A stretch of 64,000 nucleotides of DNA from Ophioceras dolichostomum. Its lineage: Eukaryota > Ascomycota > Sordariomycetes > Magnaporthales > Ophioceraceae. The translations under genes and the position numbers were made by a program. Positions within the stretch are counted from its first letter, which is position 1. Every line of letters starts with the position of its first letter. Shown here one piece after another: positions 1 through 10,995 of this stretch. The notes beneath the pieces were generated by a model. The model ran no database searches, was not told where the DNA came from, and saw only the letters and a program-made list of their open reading frames with translations. The stretch is from the NCBI GenBank assembly GCA_003049485.1, contig PYST01000138.1, forward strand, positions 1 through 64,000. The letters run 5' to 3'.

Positions 1-3000
1 GGGTGTAACGGCGCGCACCGAAATGGGCGCAACGAACGAACGAACGCAACGAACGAACGAACGAGCGAACGAGCGAATGAGCAGAACAAGAAGTAGCTGG
101 ACCTAGTTGAGTCGATAGGACTGATTGCCTGTCTTGTAGTGACTGTTACAGGGGCAGCAGCAGCTGCCGTGAGCTTCGGTTTGTTAAGCTATCCTGGAAG
201 ATGTCGGCTTCGGGGCTGAAATGCTAGCGAGAACGATTTGTCACAGCTGTTTGTTTGGTTTTGCGAGACCGCGATCGGAAGCGCGTGGGAGTCTCGTCGT
301 CACTCGTTTGATCATTCGTATTCTCACCTGCCCTTTGGCTCCCCTCCACCTTCCTGGTTCAGAAGCCTTTGTCTTATCTTAATCAGCCTGCCCGTGACCA
401 CCCACACCACCCACGCAACAACCACGGAGCCCTTATGAAGATCTTTGAAAAATGTTTCAGAGAGCAATGCAGGCGGGTGTCACGCTGATCATCGTGCTCT
501 TTATCACTCTCTCGTCGTCTCAGTCACATGATTGAACGGTGTGGGTGGTGTTTTACGTATATTCGAACGACCTTCGACGGGGACTTCCCTAAAAGCAACA
601 CCGACACACACCCAGCCATCCATCCCTTGCGCGAGAAGCGCGGTCGTTTGTTGTTGCTAAGTGATAATGGCTTTGTTCCTGGCCTGGGCACCCGGCATGG
701 GATGGATTTCGGACTACGCCATCGTCTCTTTTTTAAGCCCCGCCGAACTCCAGGCCGAGACCATTTTAGTAGACCAGACCCTGAATGAGGCTCGCACTTT
801 TTCAACACACGAACCAAGCAGCGGTGAGGAATTACAAGTCCCGTTTTGTCTCGATTCGTTTCTCGCGGCGCGCGCACCCACGCACGCGCCTCACCTGAGC
901 CTTCCTTCACCATGGCGCCTCTCCCGCCACACCCGCCTCCCTGCCTCCTCCCTGCTTCCTGTCTCCTTCCCGAACTATAATCCATCGTTCGGTTTTCCTA
1001 GGACCGGATCATTCCGACGTAATCCGTACGGTGCCGTAGGTACGGACTAGTTGCGAAGGAGAAAAGGAAGAGAGAGACACGAAGAAACGTGACGAACGGG
1101 AGAAGAAAAGGCGGTGGCTGGGAAGAAGGGAGGCTACGCGCACACTTCCGAGCAAGAAATCGCGCTCCCGAAAAATAGCCTGCTCGATCAAACTCATCAC
1201 GCAAGCCTTTCTTCGACTTTTCCCACTTCACCAAATATTCCCTCGCTCTCCTGAGCTGCTCCTGGGATGGTTTCCTCAGCTGGCCCTCGGCTGGCCTGTC
1301 GGCTTCACATCAATGAGTGGTGCTGGTTCTCGTTCTGGTTTAGCTACTAGCTCTCTTTTCGAAGGGGGGGCATCCACCCGGCCGCATATTCAGCGACCGG
1401 CTGGGCCATCATCCTCGTCCGAGCGGTGCAAGCCGGACCTCTCGCAGCCTTCAGCGCCCAACTTCCTTCCATGGCTCCCAAACTCCTTACTGCTCCTTTT
1501 TCTCCCCTGTCCCTTTTTGGGAACCTTTGGATCTTGCGGTGTGTGTTTCCCTTTCGTCTCCGCACTTTTTTGGTCCAAATCCTCCTTGCCTCGGTGCCTA
1601 TGGTTTTACGCGTCCTCCCGTGTACGACCAACCGAGCAGGCCGTCCAACCCGTCGCCGCTGGGCGATCTGTTGCCGGCCGGGCTGTTTTTTTTTTCTGTT
1701 TTTTTTTCTGTTATTCTTGTTTTCTTGTCTCATATCTTCTCATAACCCTGCAACAACAACAAAAACAACGCGAGAAATATGGAACCGGATCTTCCGTAAC
1801 TTGCGGGGGAGCGGGCATCAGGGTGTGTGAGAGCCCTGGCGGTTCGGAACCGAGCTGACTTAGCCACAGGCACTGCTGCTCATGCCCTCCCTTGCAGTCA
1901 CGATGGCCCATCGCCCAAGGTGAATCCGTCGTACAACCTACAAATCCTTATCCTCCGCGCCCCATATTGGAATTTTTCGCGAATCGGAGTCCCGGTACTT
2001 GTCTTCTTGTCTCCTTGCCTCGAGGAACCTCTGATGGCAACTCTCACAGCCCACCACATCCCACAGACAGACCGACGGGGGGTCTTGCTCTTTTTGGGAA
2101 AGCTGCGACGGCCCATCCATGCGGCCCTTTTCATCCCCCGGCGGCCTTCCGCACACCCACCGCCAATCATCATTGTGAGGCGGTCAGCCCTGTGACGAGC
2201 GATAGAAGACTAAACCTCGCTCATCTAGGTCAGGCAGGCAGACTCCGTTCATTTCCCTGAACTTTGCGTGCGGTCCATTCGCCTTGGACTGGAGAGGGAG
2301 ACGGTATCACAGTCACAGAAAACTCACAAGAAACGAACCATTCTAGCCTAAGCAGGCGACCATATTGCGAGGCCCATGATGGACAGAATACGGAATGGGG
2401 CTCTCCTGGGCCTTGGCATCCCACGCTCCCTTCGAACGCTGAACCTGGTCTCGAGGGGAGAAGGTAGTTTGCTTTAGGCGACCATCCCGCGATCGAGACA
2501 TCAAGTGATGCTTGATCCTGGGCCCCTTGTGCCTCACCTTCGAAAGAGAAGAGACATCTCCTAGCATTGGGTCAGGGGTGATCCCGTCCTTGGCTCTTTC
2601 CAACTCCTCATGACTCTCCGAGGGTCTGATCCGGCATGCCCAACCAACACGCCTGGAAGCGGTCAACTTCACGGTGGTGCGCCTTGGGCACGAATGGCTT
2701 CACATCCCTCCCATGAATCGCCAGACACTCATGTCGTTGCCTTTTTCCCGTCTCGTTGTTCAGTTATGACGACTCCGCCCCCCTCGCCCGGCAGCTTTTG
2801 TGTTTCCACACCATACGGTATCTACCAAGGTAGGTACCTGGCACAGCTTTGTACTCCTTCTTGGGCGCGGTATATCGTTGTGCCTGTATCCCTGGTCCGG
2901 GCACTGTCTGTGACTCCTGAATACACCCACCTCGAGCAGCTTCCTCCTGCCCGCTTTCCTTTTTGTGCCTAAAGTTGGGTGACTCGACTGATCAGCAAAA

Positions 3001-6000
3001 TACAATCCTGGTTTTGATGGGCAGGCAGACAGGTTGTAAAACCTGTGAACGTTGCCTCGCCCTTGAAAGAGGAAAAAGAGAAAAAAAAATAAAGGGGAGA
3101 GATGAGATGGTGGATGTGGTCTGGGGGCGCCACCGTCGGTCAAAAGTGCAGTCTGAGCCACCAAAGTGCGAGATCGGAGGGAAGACGCTGCCGTCACTGA
3201 TGCACTGATGAGTCTGTAGATCCGGTAGTGTCTTTTTCCTATTTCGGTAACCGGAGAGGGCTTGTAGTACACCCCCCTTGATGCCAGCTGCCTTGGTTGT
3301 TCCATCGCCTGTTCATTCTCATTTTTCTCTTCTGTCATTCATGTCTTGCTTTTCCCCTTTGCCTACTTCAGCTAAACTGCTGCTGCTGCTACTACTGTCG
3401 ATTTAACGCAAGAGTGCCGATCTATGTGTTCCAAGATACATGAACATTATTGTATCGTGATCTATGCGTGGTGGAGTCACGGCTCTTGCTAGTGTCTTAT
3501 ATCAACCAGGGTTTAAAGGGCAGAGAGCAGGGGAGGCTGCTCATATTCTCCCCGTCGGGCAAGCAGGCGGATGGAAGCAGCAAGAAGCTGAAAGACCGAT
3601 TCCCGTTTTGGCGGTGAAGCTCATGGAAGCCCTTCCCTTTTCTTCGGGACCCCGGTCCCTGTCCACCGCCCAGCCGGGCTCGTGTCCTGACTCAGGTGAT
3701 TTTTGAGAAGGAAGCGTGCCAGCCTCCATCATCGTCATATTCATCATCATCCCGCCGTCATCCAAGGATGACCCCGTCTCTCATCGATCGGACGCGCATC
3801 CGAACACTTTCCCTCGACTGCTTCCAACCCCATCCCATCCCATCCCCAACCCCTGGAGGTCTCCTGAAACTACCTGCTGCGCCGCCCATCTCGTCTCCGG
3901 GCGCGTGGGATCGAACGAAGGAAGGGAGGTGCATTCGTGCGTGCGTTTGTGCAGTGCGGGCGGGCGTGCGTCTGTTAGTTTGTAACCGACAGACAGACAG
4001 ACGCAACGCACGTCCGCCCGCCCGCCTGCCTTCCTGCCCACCTGTCTGCTAGCCCGCCTCACAAAATTCCAAAATTAAAGATACCTAACCTATCATCATG
4101 CCTGTGTACAGGCATGTAGAACCCACAGACGGGGTTCCTGTCTGCATGCACGCGCTTCATCCCTCGCCGCCGCATTACCACCACACTCCAAGAGAAAGAG
4201 GAAAAAAACGCCCCGAAATATGCAAGGCTCCTGTCCTCAGATACCAACCTCACCAACCTCTGCTCCCTTTCGCATGAGGCGGTTGAGCTACAGCAGATGA
4301 CTCTCGGGGAAAGCGCACCGGTTGAGAAGGTGTGCCGCTAGCCGCTCCTCTAGCCTCAGCTTCCCAGAAAGAGGAAAAATGAAAAGAAAAAAAAGGAAAA
4401 AGATAACTAAACTCCTTCCCAGCCTGCCCAGCCCAGCCCACCAGCTCTATGACGGTATGGACCCGCCTTGGCGCGAGAGAGAAAAAAAAAGAGAGAGAGA
4501 ACCAAAAGGAAGAAACATTCAAACGACATCTCCCGAACAGAGAGACAGGATTTCAAAACAAGTCAAAAAGCCCACTTTTTCCTTCTCTCTTTTTTTTCTT
4601 CGTTTTCCGGGTTCTGTTTCTCATCAGCCCGTCGGTGGCGTCGGGGTGCGGCAGCGCGCGCAGACGCAGGACGCCGCCTGTACCTTGCGCTGCCCTGCAT
4701 ATAACAACCTAGATCCCGGCCTCTCAGAAGATGTGGGTTGTGGACTGGCGGTGTACGATGGCCGGACCCAAAAGTTTTCTCCCAGCCACCCATGCATTTC
4801 TCCTGTATGGCAAGGACAAAACTTTTGTCTCGCCAGCGTCATCCGTCTCCATCCGTCTCCATCCCTCTCACTCTTCTCCGGTGTTCTTTTTGTCTCGTCT
4901 TGTTTTTGTGTCACCGCCGCGTTCCTCTCACTCTCTGCTCTCTGTCCCTTGTCCCTGTCTTGTCTCAGTCCGTCCGGTCCCGACGACCTCCGCTTCGCTA
5001 GGTACCCACCCCTTCAATTCCTTCGCTGAAGTTTATGTGGACCGGACTGGCTGGAGATCGAAGAAGAGGAGTGTGAATAAGCCTGCGCCTTGCCTTTGCC
5101 TTGTATGTCATGTAAATGTCATGTAGAAGCCCGGAGAATTAAAACACGGGAGAATCTGAGGAGAGGAAACCGGGACAGGGTAGAGAACAACCAAACGGAC
5201 GACAGATAGGCGTTCGTCCAAACGAACCATGATGATGGGGGCAGAGGAGTGATGTACCTAGTTCATATGTAAGTCAGATCGCAGAGTAAGTACAGGAAGG
5301 GATAAGGCAGTGCCTTCCAGGCCCAGGTAAAGAGCAATGCTACTGGACCAAAAGAGAGTACCCGAGGATACGATACATCCATATTACTATACTTACACTC
5401 TTGCGGACGACCAGCGGCGGCAGCCGGTAGCAGCAGCCGTTTCGTTTTGTGTCCCTGGATCTGAAACACCCTGATGGGCGCTCAACATAGAAAGATAGAC
5501 GTATGCGTACAGAAAGTACGGAGGTACACGATTGCATATGCCGTAGACCCGCGCAAAGCAGAAGTCCCTTTACTCTGCGCAGATTCGTCCATTAGAAAAA
5601 AGGTACCATTTATGATTAACTGACCGGCCTGTCTGCGGTCCCTCTCCTCTCACACAGTTTCTCTCTGTCCTGTCCTGTCCTTCCCACCACCTTTTCCCTT
5701 TCTCGTCTGACTGTCGTGTGACCGAGACGGCTTGGCTTGGGGGAAATGTGCAACCAACCATCCGGAGAAATCGGCAGAGAGAGGGGGACGCGTGTGTAGG
5801 ATGCAGAACGGAGGGGGAGAGATAGAGACTGTGAGTGAGAGTAAGGGATACTGAAGTTTGTCTGCTGCAAGGAGGAGGGGAAAGAAAGAAAGGTTCAAAA
5901 TAGGTAGGTATCTGGACGTTGGCGCTCACTCTCCTGGGATCATCAGCCACGCCCACTGCATGTTTGCCGCTGTCTGTCTGTCGTCTGCGGTCTGGTCTGG

Positions 6001-7360
6001 TCTGGCAGGTGATCATTGCTTGATATCTCAACACCTACGTACCTCGTAGGTACGTTGTAACTCGTAGGTAACAACCTACCTACCTACCCCTTCACACAGA
6101 ACTACTACTACTACTACATGCCACCACCCATCCATCCATCCATCCGGCTTCATCCGCGGTGGGTGGTGATTCCACGATGATGATATCACACCAAAGACTG
6201 TTGCTCGCGGTGCTGCTGTGCTGTGCCTACGCGTAAGCCCCGCCAAGTATAGCATCACTGGAGTCGGACGGTGTGGCATGATGTGATTTGGTTGGGTAGG
6301 TATTCTGTTTCTGCTTGCTTTTTACCTTTGTTTCTTGCTGTGGGGCCGGCCGGCCGTCGTCCCATCCATCTTGTTCTGGCTGACTGGCTGGCTGGCTGGC
6401 TTGGGGTGACAAGTGCATCTGCCTGCTGATCTTTCACGTGCAGACCCTCACACAGGCACATGCCGACCAAGAGAGAAAGAGATCTCCCCGCCCTTCTCTC
6501 TCCCTTCTCTTGACCCGTTGAGAGTCAAACTAACAGGAAAAGTGGAGAGTGGTCGGAGGGATCGGTTGGGAGGTGAATGTTGAACAATAACATCTGGGGT
6601 GATCGGTACGCCCGCCTGGGCGCCCGCCCGCCCGTCCTGCGTCGCGATCGGAAAGTAATGTATTTTGACTCACACACTCTTGTCACACCGTCCATCCTAT
6701 CCAACCATCCAACCATCCGTCCATCCGTCCTTCCTTGCCCTAGCACATACACACCGGCCAAGTGCCGCGAAGACATCGCCCACTCCGGCACAAGAACGAC
6801 ACAGCCTGGGTAAGGGATCCCTCCCCATCTCGTCTCTCTCGCTCTCTCCCCCCGCCCTTTGACCCAGAGAGAGCGCAAGAGCGAATGAATGTAAAGAAGC
6901 AACACCGCACCTGCTTGCATCTGTAGGACCGCTGCCCGATCTCTTGGCTCGTGCCCCTGGAAGGGGTAGTGATAGCTTTGACTGATGGTCGGTCATGAGA
7001 AGGGGGGAGGGGGATCAGCCCCTCTCGATGATACGGCATGACTTGAAACGCGCGCTGGACCTGCTTCTGCTCTACGCAAGCAGAGTCCGGCGGGTCGGTC
7101 GGTCGGTCACCTAGGTCTTCTTCACCCCCTCCCTCATCTGCCGAAAACAAACATAGCCAGTATCGCACATAGATGACGGCAGGGCCCGAATTTCCCCGAG
7201 CTGGTGGGATGGACGCGATGGCTGAGTGAGGGTGAGGGAGGACGTATGCCGTGGTGCTGCGGTGGATAGAGGAAGAAAAGGAAGGGATAGCAATACGGCG
7301 GCAGGGCCGCCGTCCTCGTCTGTCCCTCCCCTCCCCCTGCCTTTCAATTCCCATTTTCGT
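1..7360. other. Gene-free region, 7.4 kb, pyrimidine-rich with microsatellites
   Basis: I see no coding region with recognisable protein similarity on either strand. The open frames here are short, overlap on opposite strands and translate to Ser/Pro/Arg-rich low-complexity peptides. The DNA is rich in C/T tracts (for example 4840-4980), poly-T (1688-1712) and short tandem repeats: CGAA-type at 31-80, ACT at 6101-6117, CATC at 6128-6145, CTGG at 6376-6400 and CCATCCGT-type at 6698-6728. GTAGGTA-type motifs cluster at 5901-5910 and 6040-6088. Such stretches often hold the long 5' leader or promoter of a regulatory gene, here one outside the window to the left, but that is inference. An unspliced non-coding transcript cannot be excluded. 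Confidence 0.5.
4097..4116. repeat. Short inverted repeat, 8-bp arms, 4-nt loop
   Basis: CATGCCTG and CAGGCATG face each other around the loop TGTA. It lies in the gene-free left region and could be a dimeric protein-binding site or chance. Nothing else supports a function. Confidence 0.4.
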
Positions 7361-9132
7361 TCATGGAAAACTCCATAGTTTCACCAGAAAGCTGTCCTCC
7401 ACACCGGAGTCCGGATCTTGAGACAACAATATCCTCTTGGGGATCTGGAATTCCACCACCGGCGCTCTCTTAACCTCTTTAGAGAGCTCAGCGTTAAGAA
7501 ACTGCATTGTCGCTCGACGTCAGAATCGTCAGTAGCAAATCCTCTAGAAGACGTGTGACATTGGTAGATGCGCCCGGTCGGCCCACTTACACTGGCATAG
7601 GAGTGATCAAGGAAGTCTTCCATGTTGTAGAACTGCTTCGTGAACTGCTCCGATATGATTTTGGCGATGGTGGCCACGTTGGGATGGTAGTGCGACTGCA
7701 GCTGGACGATCTCCCAGAGGCAGCTGTCGATGGCGCTCGTCTCCATCGGGTCCTTCTCGTCCGGGAGGAACGGGTCGTCCATCCCGCCGGCGTCTTCGAT
7801 AGCCCGCCTCTCCTCGTCCGTGCGAAGCTCGCGATGCAGCATGAACGTGCACAGCGGGTGCTTCTTGAACAGGTTGTAGAACCAAGGCACGGTCGCGACG
7901 ATGGCGCTGGGCGGCGCGTTCAGGCAGAGCCGGGCCAGGCGCTTGATGAAGCTGGCGACGAGCTGGGAGGGCAGATGCGACGACGAGAGGAAGGTGTCCA
8001 GCAGCCTGAAGAACCGCGAGCGATGCTTCGAGTGGAGCATGTCGGCGTCTAGGAGCGAGTAGAGCTTTGCGTAGAAGTCCGGGTAGTCTAGGTTGCGCTC
8101 CTGGATGAGGTAGAAGACACCAGACAGGGCAACCAGTGAGACCGACCCACCCTCGTCGAAGCTGTCCGTCAGGAAGTCCATGAGCATCTCCGGCTTCGTG
8201 AACCACGGAGCCACAACCTTCGACATGATGGCGAGCACTTTCTTCTTCTGCTCCCTGTCGAGTCCCAAGTTCAGCAGCTTCAGCCAGGCGTCCTGGGCCT
8301 GTTTCTTGTGCTGCGGAACAGAGAAGAGCGAGTGAGAGGGCTTCTTGGGTGGTCCGATATAGAATTCCCCTAGGTCCTCCTTCGACTCGGGCACCCCGTC
8401 GACAGACGAAAGGAGGCTGAAAGCACCATCGAACGGACTTTCATCGTCAGCAGTCCGGCGTCCGAGGACCTCTGTGACGGCCTTGAACGTGTAAAACCTG
8501 ACATCGCCGTACTCATCCACGAACTTCTCGACAAACCCCCTCACTAGGCCGTCAAGCTGGGCACCATGTGTGACAACCACATTGATAATGTCGGTCAAAA
8601 ATGCCCTCGGGAACGTGTAGTCCTCGCTGTCGGACGCTGCCGCAGCCGTCGCAGAGCCCTCGGCCTTCAACAGCCGCATGGACAGCGTCAGAGCCGTGGA
8701 GCAGGTCTCCTCTCGTGACAGGAGGGTCAGCAGCGCAGTCTTGTATTCCGCAAGCCGGTCCCGGAGCCAGCTCACGACGATCATGTCCTTCTGGGAAGCG
8801 CCCTTTCTCCTCTCCAAGGCGCCCTGGGCAAGCAGCCTGATGAAGACACGGCACAGCGATACCGCAGCGACCACATCCGTGCCATCTTCTTTGTGACGTC
8901 CTGGTTGCTTGTTCTGCGCATACGCGACCAAGATGGCGATGTTGTTGTAGTTCTTCTTGGACTCGGCGACTCCGTTCTCGAGCAGCAGAATTTGGGACTC
9001 GAGGTCCTCAGTGTCGTTGCTGCGAATGCTGGAGCTGGAGCTGGAGCTGTCGGATCTCGCTCGTTTTTTGGGTCGCGAAGTGGTTTCCGGACGCTTCCTT
9101 TTTCCGGAGCTGATGGCGGATGCCTTGGCCAT
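7361..9132 (-). CDS. NOC4: Nucleolar complex protein Noc4 (CBF/Mak21 family)
   Basis: Noc4 pairs with Nop14 and acts in the small-subunit processome, in nucleolar maturation and export of the 40S ribosome precursor. The spliced model has two exons, 9132-7591 and 7501-7361, giving 559 residues against about 550 in yeast. The 89-bp intron (GTAAGT ... CAG) lies near the 3' end; without it the reading frame runs into a wrong C-terminus, while splicing restores the conserved tail VVEFQIPKRILL...DSGVED. A basic, serine-rich nuclear-localisation stretch (KRKRPETTSRPKKRARSD) opens the protein. The CBF domain lies in the C-terminal half, with motifs SLVALSGVFYLI, YPDFYAKLYSLLD, RFFRLLDTFL and PWFYNLFKKHP. 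I chose the start at MAKASAIS because the 41 upstream codons in frame are not Noc4-like. It is transcribed divergently from ATP4 across 329 bp. Confidence 0.93.
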
Positions 9133-9461
9133 GATGTCTGACTCCCACCACCACAAAATCTTCCCGTATCGTGCTGTCCTGTCGATTTCTGGGAGGAAGG
9201 AGCGCCTTCTCTCATGAACTTTATGGCGGGGTCGAAACTTTTTTTTTTCGAGCATGCCTGCCGGAGCTAAGCTTCGACTCGCTTATGTAAGGATTGAGAT
9301 CTCGGCCAACCAACTGCCGCAATTGCGATCTGTTCCGGATCACGTGGCTCGCATGCCGAGTTAGCGCGGGTAAAACCTCAACCTCCAATTCCAAGGTTCC
9401 CGAATAGCTCCCAGAAGTGCCTCAAATCTACGAAAGCACAATCCCCACTCATTTTATCACA
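9133..9461. promoter_or_regulatory. Shared NOC4/ATP4 divergent promoter
   Basis: These 329 bp separate the two start codons and must hold both promoters. Visible elements are a CACGTG E-box at 9341-9346, the site type bound by bHLH factors such as Cbf1 in fungi, and a CCAAT box at 9385-9389, 73 bp before the ATP4 start, of the type bound by the HAP complex that drives respiratory genes. The assignment of factors is inference from the motifs. Confidence 0.5.
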
Positions 9462-10592
9462 ATGGCGTCCCGTTTGGCCAGAACAGCCCTCGGTGAGTAG
9501 CTCCCCAGCATGAAAGCAAGCAGGAGAATGTCGCGAAACGGTCAATTGGGCGCACGTAATCCGCCGGATCAACGGAGCTCGAGAACGGGAACGGAAAACA
9601 ACGACTTGGCGAGAAGGGGAAGGGAGGAAGAGGATAGAGGATCGCGACAGAGAACGCAGATGGCACTGATGACTGACTTCCCTGGGTCGGAAACACAGGG
9701 GCTGCCCGCCTCCGACCCTCCGTCGCGGCTTCACGGACGGCCCTGCCCGCGCTCACATCGATGACGACGACGCGGGCCTCGTCCAACGTGCCCACCGAAG
9801 ACCCGAAGTCGAAGGCCCAGTCCATCATCGACTCGCTGCCCGGCAACTCGCTCGTCTCCAAGACCGCCATCCTGTCTTCCGCGGCCGGCCTGTCGATCTA
9901 CGCGATCTCGAACGAGTACTACGTCGTCAACGAGGAGACCGTCGTCGCGTTTTGTCTCTTGAGCGTCTGGGCCGGTATCATCAAGTACGGCGGTCCTCTG
10001 TACAGCCAGTGGGCCGAGGCCCAGTCCGAGAAGATCAAGGGCATCCTGAACGCCGCCCGCGCGGACCACACCCAGGCCGTGAAGAACCGCATCGACAGCG
10101 TGCAGCAGATGTCGGGCGTCGTCGACATCACCAAGTCGCTGTTCGCCGTCTCCAAGGTACGATTTTCCGGGAAAGCGCAGGTTCAATGTAGGAATCAGGG
10201 CGGGATTTGGTTGAAATGGAGCTCTCGAGCTAACGGAACCTTTTTGATGCTGTAGGAAACCGCCCAGCTTGAGGCTGAGGCTTTCGAGCTGGAGCAAAGG
10301 ACTGCGCTCGCCGCTGAGGCCAAGACCGTGCTCGACTCGTGGGTTCGCTACGAGGGCCAGGTCAAACAGCGCCAACAGAAGGATCTGGCCGCGTCCATTA
10401 TTGCCAAGGTGCAGAAGGAGCTGGAGAACCCCAAGGTGCTGCAGCAGATTCTTCAGCAGAGTGTGGCGGATGTTGAGAGTAAGTTTCCATCGGCAAGAGA
10501 CGACTCAAGAAATGAGACGGAGCTCCAGCCCTGTTAGATTGCTGACCAGGTTCTTCTTCCATATAGGGATCGTTGCTTCCAAGGTGCAATAG
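9462..10592 (+). CDS. ATP4: Mitochondrial ATP synthase subunit 4 (b subunit)
   Basis: This is the peripheral-stalk b subunit of F1Fo-ATP synthase in the inner mitochondrial membrane, anchoring the F1 head to Fo. Four exons, 9462-9492, 9699-10156, 10256-10478 and 10567-10592, encode 245 residues, the usual fungal length. The N-terminus is an Arg/Ala/Ser-rich presequence (MASRLARTAL...) split by intron 1 after codon 10. Hydrophobic helices follow (KTAILSSAAGLSIYAIS and TVVAFCLLSVWAGIIKYG), then a long charged helical arm (QWAEAQSEKIKGILNAARAD ... KQRQQKDLAASIIAKVQKEL). The last exon is only 26 nt and adds IVASKVQ and the stop; a model without it would lose the conserved C-terminus. All introns are GT-AG with in-frame joins. 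Confidence 0.96.
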
Positions 10593-10995
10593 ACGTCGTC
10601 GAACCATAGAGTCTTTAACCAAAGACAGATTTCCTTTGTGCATTCGGCCACTATCCAGTCGACTCACCCTTGTGTTATAGTCAAAATCTACTGATCCTTT
10701 TGAACTAATTCTCTTCCTTGGCCACTGCCTCGTCGTGAGCGCTTCATGTTGGACTAGTCTACTTGTCGCAGAATTCAATGCCCTTCATATGTGATGCTTG
10801 ATGAGCCCCCCTTTCGCTTCAGCCTCTCACTCAACGGTGACGTTAGTTGCCCACTTCGCCTGAGGACTGACTCACTTGAGAAGCGGAGGGACAGTAAGCT
10901 CGAGATGTACAGCTCAAGAAGCCCCCATTTAGTGCATATCCCATTCAATGATAATAGAGACTCCATCTCCCCTTTTTTCACGAACACCTATTTCA
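10593..10995. other. Convergent 3' intergenic region
   Basis: About 400 bp between the stop codons of ATP4 (+) and the monooxygenase (-). It should hold both 3' UTRs and terminators. I see no gene and no clear repeat. Confidence 0.6.

Noticed and set aside
4322..5029. 235-codon open frame on the + strand in the left flank
   Set aside because: Translates purine and pyrimidine tracts into Lys/Arg/Glu- then Ser/Leu/Phe-rich sequence; no domain, not a believable protein.
1..7360. Degraded transposon in the left flank
   Set aside because: No reverse transcriptase, integrase or transposase motifs, terminal repeats or marked AT bias were seen by eye; a repeat-library search was not possible.
7381..7500. 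NOC4 C-terminus as read without splicing
   Set aside because: The unspliced frame after SYAS is unlike Noc4; the GT-AG intron 7590-7502 restores the conserved tail.
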